DNA from: Alphaproteobacteria bacterium
Lineage (GTDB): Bacteria > Pseudomonadota > Alphaproteobacteria > Rhodobacterales > Rhodobacteraceae
Direction: 5' to 3'
Assembly: GCA_030427145.1 (NCBI GenBank)
Contig: JAUHWT010000028.1
Location: 1 to 40,766, forward strand
Length of the DNA stretch: 40,766 nt
The notes under the pieces are model-generated. The model did not search any database, was not told the origin of the DNA, and was given only the letters and a program-made list of their open reading frames with translations. Of the stretch, positions 1-6,964 are shown one piece after another. A program made the translations under genes and the position numbers. Within the stretch, counting starts at the first letter, position 1. Every line of letters begins with the position of its first letter.

Positions 1-19
1 AAGAGTAAGGTTTGCCCAT
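1..19 (-). CDS. IS630-family transposase, N-terminal fragment (cut by window edge)
   Basis: Six codons (MGKPYS) and one extra base of a transposase are present before the window ends. They are identical to the start of the right-hand copy at 40724, which continues as MGKPYSLDLRERIC, the typical N-terminus of IS630-family transposases. GGAGG lies 5 nt upstream of the ATG. Confidence 0.75.
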
Positions 20-102
20 GATCCACCTCCAAACAGAAGTGAATCAGACGAAGGCGGGCTTGTGAATCCCAATTCGATTCAGATCAAACGCAAACCGCTT
101 TA
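1..102 (-). mobile_element. IS630-type insertion sequence, left-hand copy (5' end only)
   Basis: This is the upstream end of an insertion sequence, reading out of the window to the left. It is the exact reverse complement of the right edge of the window. The transposase start codon (ATG, 19-17) follows a strong Shine-Dalgarno GGAGG. The element abuts a TA at 101-102, fitting the TA target dinucleotide of the IS630/Tc1 group. The IS tip in reading direction begins AAAGCGGTTTGCG, and a short inverted pair TGAATC/GATTCA lies inside. Only the first 19 nt of transposase are in the window, so the family assignment leans on the longer right-hand copy. Confidence 0.85.
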
Positions 103-516
103 GTCCAACTCTATTTGCACCAGCAGCAGAGAAGTCAGGTCCGCACTCAGGCGCACGCCATCAAAGGGTTTTTCAATCACCGGGGCATCAATGCCAAGCC
201 TGCGCACCGTCGCCTCGGTATGGCCCGTGACCACGACATAGGGGATGGCCAGCTGGTCCAGTTGCTCGGCGACCGGCTGCGACGTTTCATCATCTAACTG
301 TATGTCAATCACGGCACAGTCGATCCGCCCTTCCCTCATCGCAAGAAAATCCAGCGCGGCATCCGGGGTATTTGCAATCCCAACGACCTCATATCCGGTC
401 TCACGAAGCGAATGCGCGATGTCCGTCCCGATCAGGTGATCATCCTCCACCACCAGGACACGCGGCGACCCGCCATAGCGTGCCATCAGCCGTGCGAAAT
501 CGGGACGGACCGGCAT
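100..516 (-). CDS. Single-domain response regulator (REC domain)
   Basis: This is a stand-alone CheY-like receiver protein of about 138 aa. The receiver features are in order: acidic pair in LVVEDD, phosphoacceptor Asp in CAVIDIQL, Thr in VVVTGH and the conserved Lys in VIEKPF. No output domain follows, so it would signal by protein contact. The reading frame stays open upstream to a TTG at 669, but that stretch has no recognisable domain and less coding-like codon use, so I chose the ATG at 516; no start has a convincing ribosome binding site. The stop codon (102-100) is made from the TA target plus the first A of the flanking IS. The gene therefore ends exactly at the insertion; the domain looks complete, but a few native C-terminal residues could be missing. 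Its partner kinase is not adjacent. Confidence 0.75.
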   Translation of the reverse strand: MPVRPDFARLMARYGGSPRVLVVEDDHLIGTDIAHSLRETGYEVVGIANTPDAALDFLAMREGRIDCAVIDIQLDDETSQPVAEQLDQLAIPYVVVTGHTEATVRRLGIDAPVIEKPFDGVRLSADLTSLLLVQIELD

Positions 517-752
517 ACCGGCATCACCGCCCGTCTCAAGACCGATCTTGAGAAGTTCGGTTTTGCCTCTTCCCAGCCCATTTTCGTCCGCAAAATCCAA
601 CAGCCACCACCTTCCTGAAAAGTCTTGTTGACCCGCAAACGCAGGCACCTCTTGCAAGCGTAGGGCCAAAACCGGATTTGTCCAGCGAAATCAATTTCTT
701 AACTTACCACACCAGCATCACGAGCTCCAATGGCACAACCGGGGCTTTATGA

Positions 753-766
753 GTAAGTTACCTTAC
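753..766. promoter_or_regulatory. Short inverted repeat, possible operator upstream of the RHH gene
   Basis: GTAAG-TTAC-CTTAC is a perfect 5-bp inverted repeat. CTTACC also occurs at 703-708 and again at 762-767, with GTTACC overlapping at 757-762. Ribbon-helix-helix proteins often bind short repeated half-sites near their own promoter, so autoregulation is possible. The assignment is inference from position only. Confidence 0.25.
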
Positions 767-823
767 CTAAAATTCGGTGTAAAATGTGGTTGGAATTTGA
801 TTCCGCCACCAGTCCACAATGGA

Positions 824-1066
824 ATGCGAAAGATGTCCGGGCAAAGCTCCAAGCGTATGGAAAGACTGCAGATAATGGTCTCGGAGGACGAGCTCAAAGC
901 GCTGGACGACTGGCGCTTCAAGAGCCGAATGCCCAGCCGTGCCGCCGCCATTCGCGAACTGCTTCAGCGTGGCCTGGCCGCTGAGGGCTACTTTTCAACC
1001 GCGCGCGATGGGTCTGCATCGCGAGATTTCGGGGTGCTTGATTCAAATTCAGGCAAGCCGGAGTAA
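824..1066 (+). CDS. Ribbon-helix-helix (Arc/CopG-like) DNA-binding protein
   Basis: This small protein of about 80 aa has a ribbon-helix-helix core: a beta strand RLQIMVS, helix DELKALDDWRFKSR, then MPSRAAAIRELLQRGL, the usual pattern of Arc/MetJ/CopG-type regulators. Such proteins dimerise and insert a two-stranded sheet into the major groove. A tail of about 30 residues (FSTARDGSASRDFG and onward) looks disordered. The frame is open from an ATG at 749; starts at 749, 824, 833 and 857 are all possible and none has a strong ribosome binding site. I chose 824 because the upstream residues are not family-like. It lies 121 nt before a sugar transferase gene on the same strand and may control it or itself. 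It could also be an antitoxin-like protein, but no toxin gene is next to it. Confidence 0.65.
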   Translation: MRKMSGQSSKRMERLQIMVSEDELKALDDWRFKSRMPSRAAAIRELLQRGLAAEGYFSTARDGSASRDFGVLDSNSGKPE

Positions 1067-1093
1067 CCGAACCCAACAACTTTATTCAAATCC

Positions 1094-1160
1094 TCCGTGA
1101 CGTCTATCACATCCGTGACGCGTCCGTTCTGCCAAAAAGAGGCCAACCCCGAGGACGGGG
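1094..1160 (+). promoter_or_regulatory. Direct repeat and small hairpin upstream of the sugar transferase gene
   Basis: TCCGTGACG occurs twice (1094-1102 and 1112-1120), 18 nt apart start to start. It is followed by a hairpin CCCCG-AGGA-CGGGG (1147-1160) that ends 27 nt before the sugar transferase start codon. The direct repeat could be a site for the upstream ribbon-helix-helix protein, and the hairpin lies in the mRNA leader. No promoter boxes are clear. Function is inferred from position only. Confidence 0.25.
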
Positions 1161-1187
1161 AACCCCTCAACCGGCAGGACACCTGAC

Positions 1188-1856
1188 ATGACAGTTTCAG
1201 ATTTCAGTTCCGAACAGTTCCCCGCCACCATTCCAGGAACGGATGCCACAACACCATCCTGGCGCATCAAAGCCGCCGTAGACCGCATTGGCGCTCTGAT
1301 CCTGCTCCTGACCTTCGCACCCCTTCTGATCATCACCGCCGTCTGTGTGAAGTTCACCTCTCCCGGACCCGTCTTTTTCCGCCAGCCCCGTTACGGCGCC
1401 GGGCGGGACGTGATCACCGTGACGAAATTTCGCACCATGTTCGTTGAGGGCACCGACCTGTCGGGCCGCCGCCAGGCCACCCGCGACGATGACCGCATCA
1501 CTCCGCTTGGCCGCATCCTGCGCAAAACCTGCCTCGACGAACTGCCCCAACTATGGGACGTTCTCTGCGGTCGCATGTCCCTCGTCGGACCCCGCCCCCA
1601 TGCGCTGGTGCTGGAGGTCGAAGGCCGCGACATCGAGGACATGATCCCGTACTACCATGCCCGCCACCAGATCCGTCCCGGCGTGACCGGCCTCGCGCAG
1701 ACCAATGGCAACCGTGGCCCCATCGACGACGCCGAAACCGCCTTTGAGCGTGTCCACTACGACCTCGACTATATCCAGAACCAGTCGCTTGTGCTCGACG
1801 CCTTGATCCTCATCAAGACCCTGGCCGTGCCGTTTCAAAAAGGCGGTTCTTACTGA
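1188..1856 (+). CDS. Undecaprenyl-phosphate sugar phosphotransferase (ExoY/WcaJ-type)
   Basis: This is a 222-aa bacterial sugar transferase of the PF02397 type. Such enzymes move a sugar-1-phosphate from a UDP-sugar to undecaprenyl phosphate at the inner membrane, the first step in building exopolysaccharide or O-antigen units. One hydrophobic segment lies near residues 34-55 (IGALILLLTFAPLLI). The cytoplasmic catalytic part carries TKFRTM, RKTCLDELPQLWDVL and SLVGPRPH, then GVTGLAQTNG, the usual order in this family. It is the short ExoY-like form without the extra N-terminal membrane domain of long WcaJ/WbaP proteins. No other polysaccharide gene is adjacent, so the polymer is unknown. It may be an isolated copy that works with gene clusters elsewhere. 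Confidence 0.9.
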   Translation: MTVSDFSSEQFPATIPGTDATTPSWRIKAAVDRIGALILLLTFAPLLIITAVCVKFTSPGPVFFRQPRYGAGRDVITVTKFRTMFVEGTDLSGRRQATRDDDRITPLGRILRKTCLDELPQLWDVLCGRMSLVGPRPHALVLEVEGRDIEDMIPYYHARHQIRPGVTGLAQTNGNRGPIDDAETAFERVHYDLDYIQNQSLVLDALILIKTLAVPFQKGGSY

Positions 1857-1909
1857 GAACCACACCCGGACAAAATTGGCGTGCCAGTTCAAACAGAATG
1901 GCCCGCGAC

Positions 1910-1938
1910 TTGACCCCGGTTCATGACATTTGTGTAAC
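1910..1938 (+). promoter_or_regulatory. Candidate sigma-70-like promoter for the GMC oxidoreductase
   Basis: TTGACC (1910-1915) and TGTAAC (1933-1938) are separated by 17 nt, close to the -35/-10 consensus in sequence and spacing. It sits about 57 nt ahead of the GMC start codon at 1995. This is pattern matching only. Confidence 0.35.
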
Positions 1939-1944
1939 CTCGAT

Positions 1945-1967
1945 CAGTGGGCGAATTTCGCCCGCTG
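1945..1967 (+). promoter_or_regulatory. GC-rich palindrome between promoter and GMC start
   Basis: A near-perfect palindrome has the core GGGCGAATTTCGCCC (1949-1963) and is extended on both sides by CAG/CTG after one non-matching pair. It lies just downstream of the candidate promoter and 27 nt before the GMC start codon. That position suits an operator or an mRNA leader hairpin. No T-run follows, so it is a poor intrinsic terminator for the preceding gene. Confidence 0.35.
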
Positions 1968-1994
1968 ACTTGTGGTTTGAGGATCGGGGAACGG

Positions 1995-3611
1995 ATGCAG
2001 GTCGACTACGTGATTGTGGGCGCAGGCAGTGCGGGCTGCGTTCTCGCCAATCGGCTCAGCGCGGACGGAAAATCAGACGTGGCTGTGATCGAGGCCGGCG
2101 GCTCCGATCTGAACCTCTGGGTTCGCATGCCCATAGGCTATGGCGGGGCGTTTCACAATCCGCGCATCAACTGGCGCTATTCCACCGAACCCGACCCCGG
2201 CACCGGCAACCGCGTCAGCTACTGGCCCCGTGGACGTGTTCTTGGCGGGTCGAGCGCCATCAACGCCATGGTCTACATTCGTGGTCAGGCAGCGGACTAT
2301 GACGGCTGGGCTGCACTAGGAAACCCTGGCTGGTCCCATGCGGACGTGCTGCCCCTGTTCCGGCGCATGGAAAACAACCTCGCGGGCGGGGACGACTGGC
2401 GCGGCACCGACGGACCCATCACCATCACCGGCACCAACAAGGGCGTGCATCCGCTGAGCCACGACTGGGTCGCCGCGGCCGAAGCCGCCGGCCTCCCCCG
2501 CAACCGCGATTTCAACGGCGCGGACCAGGAAGGTGTCGGCCTCTACCAGATCACCACCCGCAACGGTTTCCGCTGCTCAGCGGCCACCGGCTACCTGAAC
2601 CCAGCCCGACGGCGCGCAAACCTCCAAGTTATCACACGCGCCCACGCGACCCGCATCCTCTTTGAGGGCCGCCGCGCCACCGGCATCGAATACCGGCGCG
2701 GCAGCGAAACCCTGCACATCCACGCCCGCCGCGAGGTCATCCTCTCCGCCGGCGCCGTCAACTCGCCCCAGCTGCTGCAACTCTCCGGCATCGGCGAGGC
2801 CAGCCGCCTGAAAAACCTCGGCCTCGACATCACCCAGGACCTCCCCGGCGTCGGCTCCAACCTTCAGGACCATATCGGCTACGATTTCATCTATGAGGCC
2901 AACTGCCCCACCCTCAACGACACCCTGCGCCCCTGGGCGGGACGCATCGCCATGGGACTGCGCTACATGCTGACCCGGAGCGGCCCACTCTCGCTCAGCT
3001 TCAACCAGGCCGGCGGCTTCTTTCGCAGTTCGCCCGACCGACCCCGACCAAACCTGCAACTCTACTTCTCTCCGGTCAGCTACACGCGAAAAACTCCCGG
3101 AAAACGTCGCCTGCTCGCCCCCGACGCCTTCCCCGGGATGCAGCTCGGGATCTCCAACTGCCACCCCCAAAGCCGCGGGCACCTCCATATCCGCTCCGCC
3201 GACCCGATGGCACCGCCGGAAATCCACCCCCGCTATCTCAGCGCCCCGGAGGACCTGAACGAGCTTTGCGAGGGCGTCGACATCCTGCGCCGCATCGCCG
3301 CCGCCCAGCCGCTGGCCGGCTCCATCCTCCGCGAGATCATCCCCGGAGCAAACGTCACCGACCCCGACGACCTGCGCGCGAACATCGTTGCCCAGGCCGG
3401 CACCGTCTTCCACCCCTGCGGCACCTGCGCCATGGGCCCCGACCCAAAGGAGTGCGCAGTGGTCAACGCCCGCCTGAAGGTCCATGGCCTGGACGGCCTG
3501 CGCGTGGCCGACGCCTCCATCTTCCCCCGCATCACCGCCGGTAACATCAACGCCCCGTCCATGATGGTCGGCGAAAAGGCCTCCGACCTGATTTTGGCGG
3601 ACAGGGAATGA
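1995..3611 (+). CDS. GMC-family FAD oxidoreductase (choline/alcohol dehydrogenase-like)
   Basis: This 538-aa flavoprotein oxidises an alcohol to an aldehyde. The N-terminal FAD motif is VGAGSAG (residues 8-14), followed by the GMC signature WPRGRVLGGSSAINAM. The C-terminal catalytic region has FHPCGTCAMG with His473 and GNINAPSMM with Asn519, the His/Asn pair of choline-dehydrogenase-like members. The ATG at 1995 is preferred over an upstream in-frame start at 1947 because GGGGAA lies just ahead and the protein then begins at the FAD strand (MQVDYVIVGAG). The substrate is open: choline, long-chain alcohols and polyethylene glycol are all oxidised by close family members. No betB or betI is adjacent, which weakens a choline assignment. 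It appears monocistronic. Confidence 0.9.
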   Translation: MQVDYVIVGAGSAGCVLANRLSADGKSDVAVIEAGGSDLNLWVRMPIGYGGAFHNPRINWRYSTEPDPGTGNRVSYWPRGRVLGGSSAINAMVYIRGQAADYDGWAALGNPGWSHADVLPLFRRMENNLAGGDDWRGTDGPITITGTNKGVHPLSHDWVAAAEAAGLPRNRDFNGADQEGVGLYQITTRNGFRCSAATGYLNPARRRANLQVITRAHATRILFEGRRATGIEYRRGSETLHIHARREVILSAGAVNSPQLLQLSGIGEASRLKNLGLDITQDLPGVGSNLQDHIGYDFIYEANCPTLNDTLRPWAGRIAMGLRYMLTRSGPLSLSFNQAGGFFRSSPDRPRPNLQLYFSPVSYTRKTPGKRRLLAPDAFPGMQLGISNCHPQSRGHLHIRSADPMAPPEIHPRYLSAPEDLNELCEGVDILRRIAAAQPLAGSILREIIPGANVTDPDDLRANIVAQAGTVFHPCGTCAMGPDPKECAVVNARLKVHGLDGLRVADASIFPRITAGNINAPSMMVGEKASDLILADRE

Positions 3612-3615
3612 TCCC

Positions 3616-3637
3616 GCGCGCCATTGGTCAGGCGCGC
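3616..3637 (+). terminator. Hairpin after the GMC gene, possible terminator
   Basis: A perfect 7-bp stem GCGCGCC / GGCGCGC encloses the 8-nt loop ATTGGTCA, starting 4 nt after the GMC stop codon. There is no clean T-run behind it (ATCCATTCGTTATT), so termination may be weak or the hairpin may only protect the mRNA end. Confidence 0.4.
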
Positions 3638-3725
3638 ATCCATTCGTTATTATGACTTATTCGCGTATCGTGGCGAACAGTTCGTCCGCGTCCATTAAAA
3701 CAGTTCCAGATTTCCCTGAGTACCC

Positions 3726-4460
3726 ATGCAAAATTCAAGCCATTCACCCACACGCCACGGATTAACAGCCCACGCCGTTATTCTGGCAACACTGGTCACC
3801 CTGCCTTCTCCCGCCACCGCCCGTGAACCCTGTCCGGTTGAAGGCCCCAAACCTGAAGTCTACGGAAACACATGGATCCACGTTGACGACCGTACGTCCC
3901 TGCGTTTGGTCCCCAGTCACGTTCTTCTCATCGTCGACGGACGCGAAAAATCCTTCATGGCGGTTCAGCAGCCTGATAACGGCCCGACGGAAACGATAGT
4001 AGAGGTAACACCGGGAAAGTACTTCGTTCTGGGTCCGGTCAGGAGCTATCTGATCACCCTCACGGAAGGCGACGACGGGATCGAGATGGTAGCCCCAGTT
4101 GAATTGCCCGTTCGCTACTACGAAGAATGCAGTTTCGTGGACAGGGTGTTCTGGGGTATCTGCATGGAAAAACCCACTGAATACAGTCCGGCTCTCGGCG
4201 CGGTCGTTTCTTCCGGTTTTGACACAAAAGGCAGCCAGGGAACGGTTCTCTTCCGGGACGACAGTATTGGCACACCCCTCGAACTTGAGGACGGCACACC
4301 AGTAATCTACCGACGGGACGATCAGGCTGGGAACGCTTTGGTCGTGACGATTGAAGACTGGGATGGTTACGTCATCACGAAGAACGGTACACTGACGTGC
4401 CGGGACTATCTCGAACACCACCCCGAACTTGAAACCTTTCCACCCCGCACGGACCCCTGA
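3726..4460 (+). CDS. Secreted protein of unknown function, first tandem copy
   Basis: This 244-aa protein is not a family I recognise. The N-terminus looks like a signal peptide: a short polar start, a hydrophobic stretch around residues 17-29 (AVILATLVTLPSP) and an ATA-R cleavage site near residue 32, so it is probably periplasmic. The mature part has four cysteines (EPCPV, YEECSF, GICME, LTCRDY), all conserved in the next gene, suggesting two disulfides. It appears rich in beta strands (IHVDDRTSLRLV, HVLLIVDG, TIVEVTPGKYFVLGPV). The start is supported by a shared upstream sequence in both copies (TTTCCCTGAGTACCC here and TTTCCCGAGTCCCC there) rather than by a ribosome site. Codon use is less GC-rich than in neighbouring genes. 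No clue to function comes from neighbours. Confidence 0.75.
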   Translation: MQNSSHSPTRHGLTAHAVILATLVTLPSPATAREPCPVEGPKPEVYGNTWIHVDDRTSLRLVPSHVLLIVDGREKSFMAVQQPDNGPTETIVEVTPGKYFVLGPVRSYLITLTEGDDGIEMVAPVELPVRYYEECSFVDRVFWGICMEKPTEYSPALGAVVSSGFDTKGSQGTVLFRDDSIGTPLELEDGTPVIYRRDDQAGNALVVTIEDWDGYVITKNGTLTCRDYLEHHPELETFPPRTDP

Positions 4461-4561
4461 CGGAAACATTCACACGTTTGGATTATCCAACATTTTCGGT
4501 CATCCTGCCCGTTGCGGCTTATCCGCAGTCATTGTTCCAATTCCTAATTTCCCGAGTCCCC

Positions 4562-5326
4562 ATGCAGTTATCCAGCGATCCATCAGCACATCACAAAATG
4601 TCGAAACCATTTCCCCACTTAACCGCATTAACAGGCCGGGCCATCGTGCTCGCTGCCCTGGTCACCCTGCCCCGACCCGCCACCGCCCTCGAACCCTGTC
4701 CGGTTCGCGGTCCCAAACCTGAAATCTATGGCAACACATGGATCCACGTTCACAACCGAACGTCCCTCCAGTTGGCCTCCAGTCACGTTCGCCTCATCGT
4801 CGACGGACGCAGAAAATCCTTCACACCGGTGTTTCAACCGGATAGCGGACCCCCGGAAACGATAGTGGAGGTAACACCGGGAAAATACTTCGTACTGGGT
4901 CCGGTCAGAAGCTATCTGATCACACTGACGGAGGGCGATGACGGGGTCGAAATGAAGGCTCCAGTCGAACTCCCTACTCGCTACAACGTCGAATGTGGTT
5001 TCTGGGAAAAGTTTATTGAGGGCGGTTGCATCGAACAACCTGCCGAATACAGCCCGGCGTTGGGAGCTGTCGTTTCCGTTGGTTATGACCAGAAAAATAG
5101 GCAGGGAACCATACTCTTTCGCGACGACAATATCGGTACGCCCCTGGAGCTGGACGACGGAACACTATTAATCTACCGATGGGACGACCAGGCTGGAAAT
5201 GCATTGGTCGTGACCGCGGAAGACTGGGACGGTTACGTCATCACGGAGAACGGTACACTGACGTGCCGGGACTATCTCGAACACCACCCCGAACTTGAAA
5301 CCTTTCCACCCCGCACGGACGACTGA
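4562..5326 (+). CDS. Secreted protein of unknown function, second tandem copy
   Basis: This 254-aa paralogue of the gene just upstream is colinear over its whole length. It has the same signal-peptide layout (LAALVTLPRPATA then LEPCPV), the same four cysteines and the same C-terminus CRDYLEHHPELETFPPRTD. The ATG at 4562 aligns with the start of the first copy; an open frame extends further upstream to 4478 without homology. Similarity is uneven: the last 74 nt before the final two codons (5247-5320) are identical to 4381-4454, while the middle differs at many sites, a pattern typical of gene conversion. Tandem duplication explains the pair. Function is unknown. Confidence 0.75.
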   Translation: MQLSSDPSAHHKMSKPFPHLTALTGRAIVLAALVTLPRPATALEPCPVRGPKPEIYGNTWIHVHNRTSLQLASSHVRLIVDGRRKSFTPVFQPDSGPPETIVEVTPGKYFVLGPVRSYLITLTEGDDGVEMKAPVELPTRYNVECGFWEKFIEGGCIEQPAEYSPALGAVVSVGYDQKNRQGTILFRDDNIGTPLELDDGTLLIYRWDDQAGNALVVTAEDWDGYVITENGTLTCRDYLEHHPELETFPPRTDD

Positions 5327-5366
5327 ATGTGGAATAAACACGAACGCCCGTCGACAGGACACACCC

Positions 5367-6851
5367 TCATACCAACCCCCGCATCACCCGTCCCAGCGCC
5401 GCGACACTCCGCCCGATCCGCGCGGCGGGCACCGCGCTGAACCCAAGCGTCAGCCCCTGCCGGTCGATCGGTGAAAGCGCAAACCGGCCCAGCGGTGCCG
5501 TGGCGATCCCCGCCGCGCCCGCCGCCCCGGCGACAACGGTTTCCGACAGCCCCGACACCTCCAGATCCCCGATTGTGTGAAACCCGGTCTCCGTGGGCCG
5601 TACCGTCAACAGCCCCTCCAGGTCCCGATCCGCCGCCCGCATCAGGGCATCGCGCCGTTCGGCATAGACCTCCCGCATCCTGCGGATATGGGTGGTGAAA
5701 TGCCCCTCGTCGATGAAATCCGCCACAATGGCCTGCGCCCCCGTGGGCGCGCCCTGCAACATCGCCGCCGCCGTGCGCTCGAACATCTCCACCAGCCGGG
5801 GCGGTGCCACCACGAAACCCAGGCGCAGGGCAGGGAAAATCGACTTCGAGAACGTGCCCACATAGACCACCCGTCCCGAGGCATCCATGCTCTTCAGCGG
5901 CGGTGGCGTGTGGCTGCCATAGTGGAACTCCCCCACGTAATCATCCTCGATGATCCAGGCCCCCGTCCGCTCCGCCGCCCGCAACAGTTCAAACCGCCGC
6001 GACACGCTCATGGTGTTTCCCAACGGATGCTGATGCGCGGGCGTGACAAAGGCCAGCCGAAACTCCGGCGCGGCCTCCAGGCCCGCCGCCACGTCCAACC
6101 CTTCCGCATCCACCGGCACCGGCACCAGCCTGGCTCCGCAGGCAATGAAACTGTTCCGTGCGCCCACCGTGCCGGGGTTTTCAAACCACACCGGATCGCC
6201 CGGATTGACCAGCATGGACGCGATCCGGTTGAACGCATCCTGCGCCCCGTTGAAGATAAACACCTCCTCCGGCGCGCAGGTCACCCCCCGGTTCGCCCGC
6301 ATGTGCTGGCTCACGCTCCGCCGCAACTCCATCAGCCCGCACGGGTCCGGATAGCGCATCACCCCGCTGCGCCCGCCCCGCCAGTGCCGCGCCGACAGCC
6401 GCGACCACAGCGCCATGGGAAACACGTCAAACGCGGGCATGCCCGTCACAAACGCCCGTGGCGTGTCCGGATGCGCCAGGCGCGTGTAATACCGGTCCGA
6501 CGCATCCCGGCTCAGGGTCGCCAGCCTCGGCGGCACCGCGTCCTCCCCACGCGGCACCTCATGGGCGGGCACCGGCGGTAGGATCGTGTCACTCACATAC
6601 GTCCCCGACCCCACCAGCGACCGCAGCAAACCCTCCGCCGCCAGCTGCTCATAGGTGTTGACCGCCGTGGTCCGCGACACCCCCTGGCTCCGCGCCAGCG
6701 TCCGGCTCGCGGGCAGACGCACCCCCGCCGGCAACTGCCCCGACAGGATCATCCGCCGCAGCGCCGCGACCAGCTGGACCGTTATCGTGGCACTGTCATC
6801 GTGCCTGATCGGAATGACCGGGATGAGCGCCCCGCCCGCGTATTTCGTCAC
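5367..6851 (-). CDS. MocR/PdxR-type GntR regulator with aminotransferase-like domain
   Basis: This 494-aa regulator has an N-terminal GntR winged helix (about residues 20-90: QLVAALRRMILSGQLPAGVR, then SRTLARSQGVSRTTAVNTYE) fused to a fold-type I aminotransferase domain. The PLP-lysine motif GTFSKSIFPALRLGF puts Lys near residue 336, and IIEDDYVGEF provides the usual acidic PLP contact. MocR proteins sense PLP adducts of amino compounds and control neighbouring metabolic genes. I chose a GTG start at 6851 because GAAGGAG (6863-6857) sits 5 nt ahead; longer ATG starts at 6878 and 6947 lack such a site and would run into the divergent promoter. It is divergent from the enolase/oxidase genes, with a putative operator between them. 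Likely local activator or repressor; the effector is unknown. Confidence 0.9.
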   Translation of the reverse strand: MTKYAGGALIPVIPIRHDDSATITVQLVAALRRMILSGQLPAGVRLPASRTLARSQGVSRTTAVNTYEQLAAEGLLRSLVGSGTYVSDTILPPVPAHEVPRGEDAVPPRLATLSRDASDRYYTRLAHPDTPRAFVTGMPAFDVFPMALWSRLSARHWRGGRSGVMRYPDPCGLMELRRSVSQHMRANRGVTCAPEEVFIFNGAQDAFNRIASMLVNPGDPVWFENPGTVGARNSFIACGARLVPVPVDAEGLDVAAGLEAAPEFRLAFVTPAHQHPLGNTMSVSRRFELLRAAERTGAWIIEDDYVGEFHYGSHTPPPLKSMDASGRVVYVGTFSKSIFPALRLGFVVAPPRLVEMFERTAAAMLQGAPTGAQAIVADFIDEGHFTTHIRRMREVYAERRDALMRAADRDLEGLLTVRPTETGFHTIGDLEVSGLSETVVAGAAGAAGIATAPLGRFALSPIDRQGLTLGFSAVPAARIGRSVAALGRVMRGLV

Positions 6852-6864
6852 CGCGGCTCCTTCA

Positions 6865-6896
6865 ATTGGTCTGCCCATTGGTTCAAAGTGGACCTT
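6865..6896 (+). promoter_or_regulatory. Putative MocR operator A (MocR/enolase intergenic region)
   Basis: ATTGG (6865) and AAGTGGACCTT (6886-6896) are 21 nt apart start to start. The same two elements with the same 21-nt spacing recur at 9423-9454 in front of the transporter operon. The half-sites TTGGTC and GTGGACC look like imperfect direct repeats 22 nt apart, about two helical turns, as described for several MocR regulators. It lies directly upstream of the MocR ribosome binding site, so autoregulation is also possible. Confidence 0.55.
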
Positions 6897-6964
6897 ATCA
6901 CCAGCCCAATATGCAATCATCCGTGGATGCGGACAATCCATGTCCATCCAAGGTGAGCCAACGC

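Noticed and set aside
517-669. N-terminal extension of the receiver protein to a TTG start
   Set aside because: No domain and less coding-like codon use; no convincing ribosome site at 669. A TTG at 600 with GGAAGG ahead cannot be fully excluded.
2577-3485. Long open frame on the - strand opposite the GMC gene
   Set aside because: Composition is Gly/Ala/Val-rich low-information translation typical of antisense to GC-rich coding DNA; the GMC motifs lie on the + strand.
1995-3611. Choline dehydrogenase (betA) as a firm name for the GMC gene
   Set aside because: GMC substrate cannot be told from these motifs, and betaine aldehyde dehydrogenase and betI are absent from the neighbourhood.
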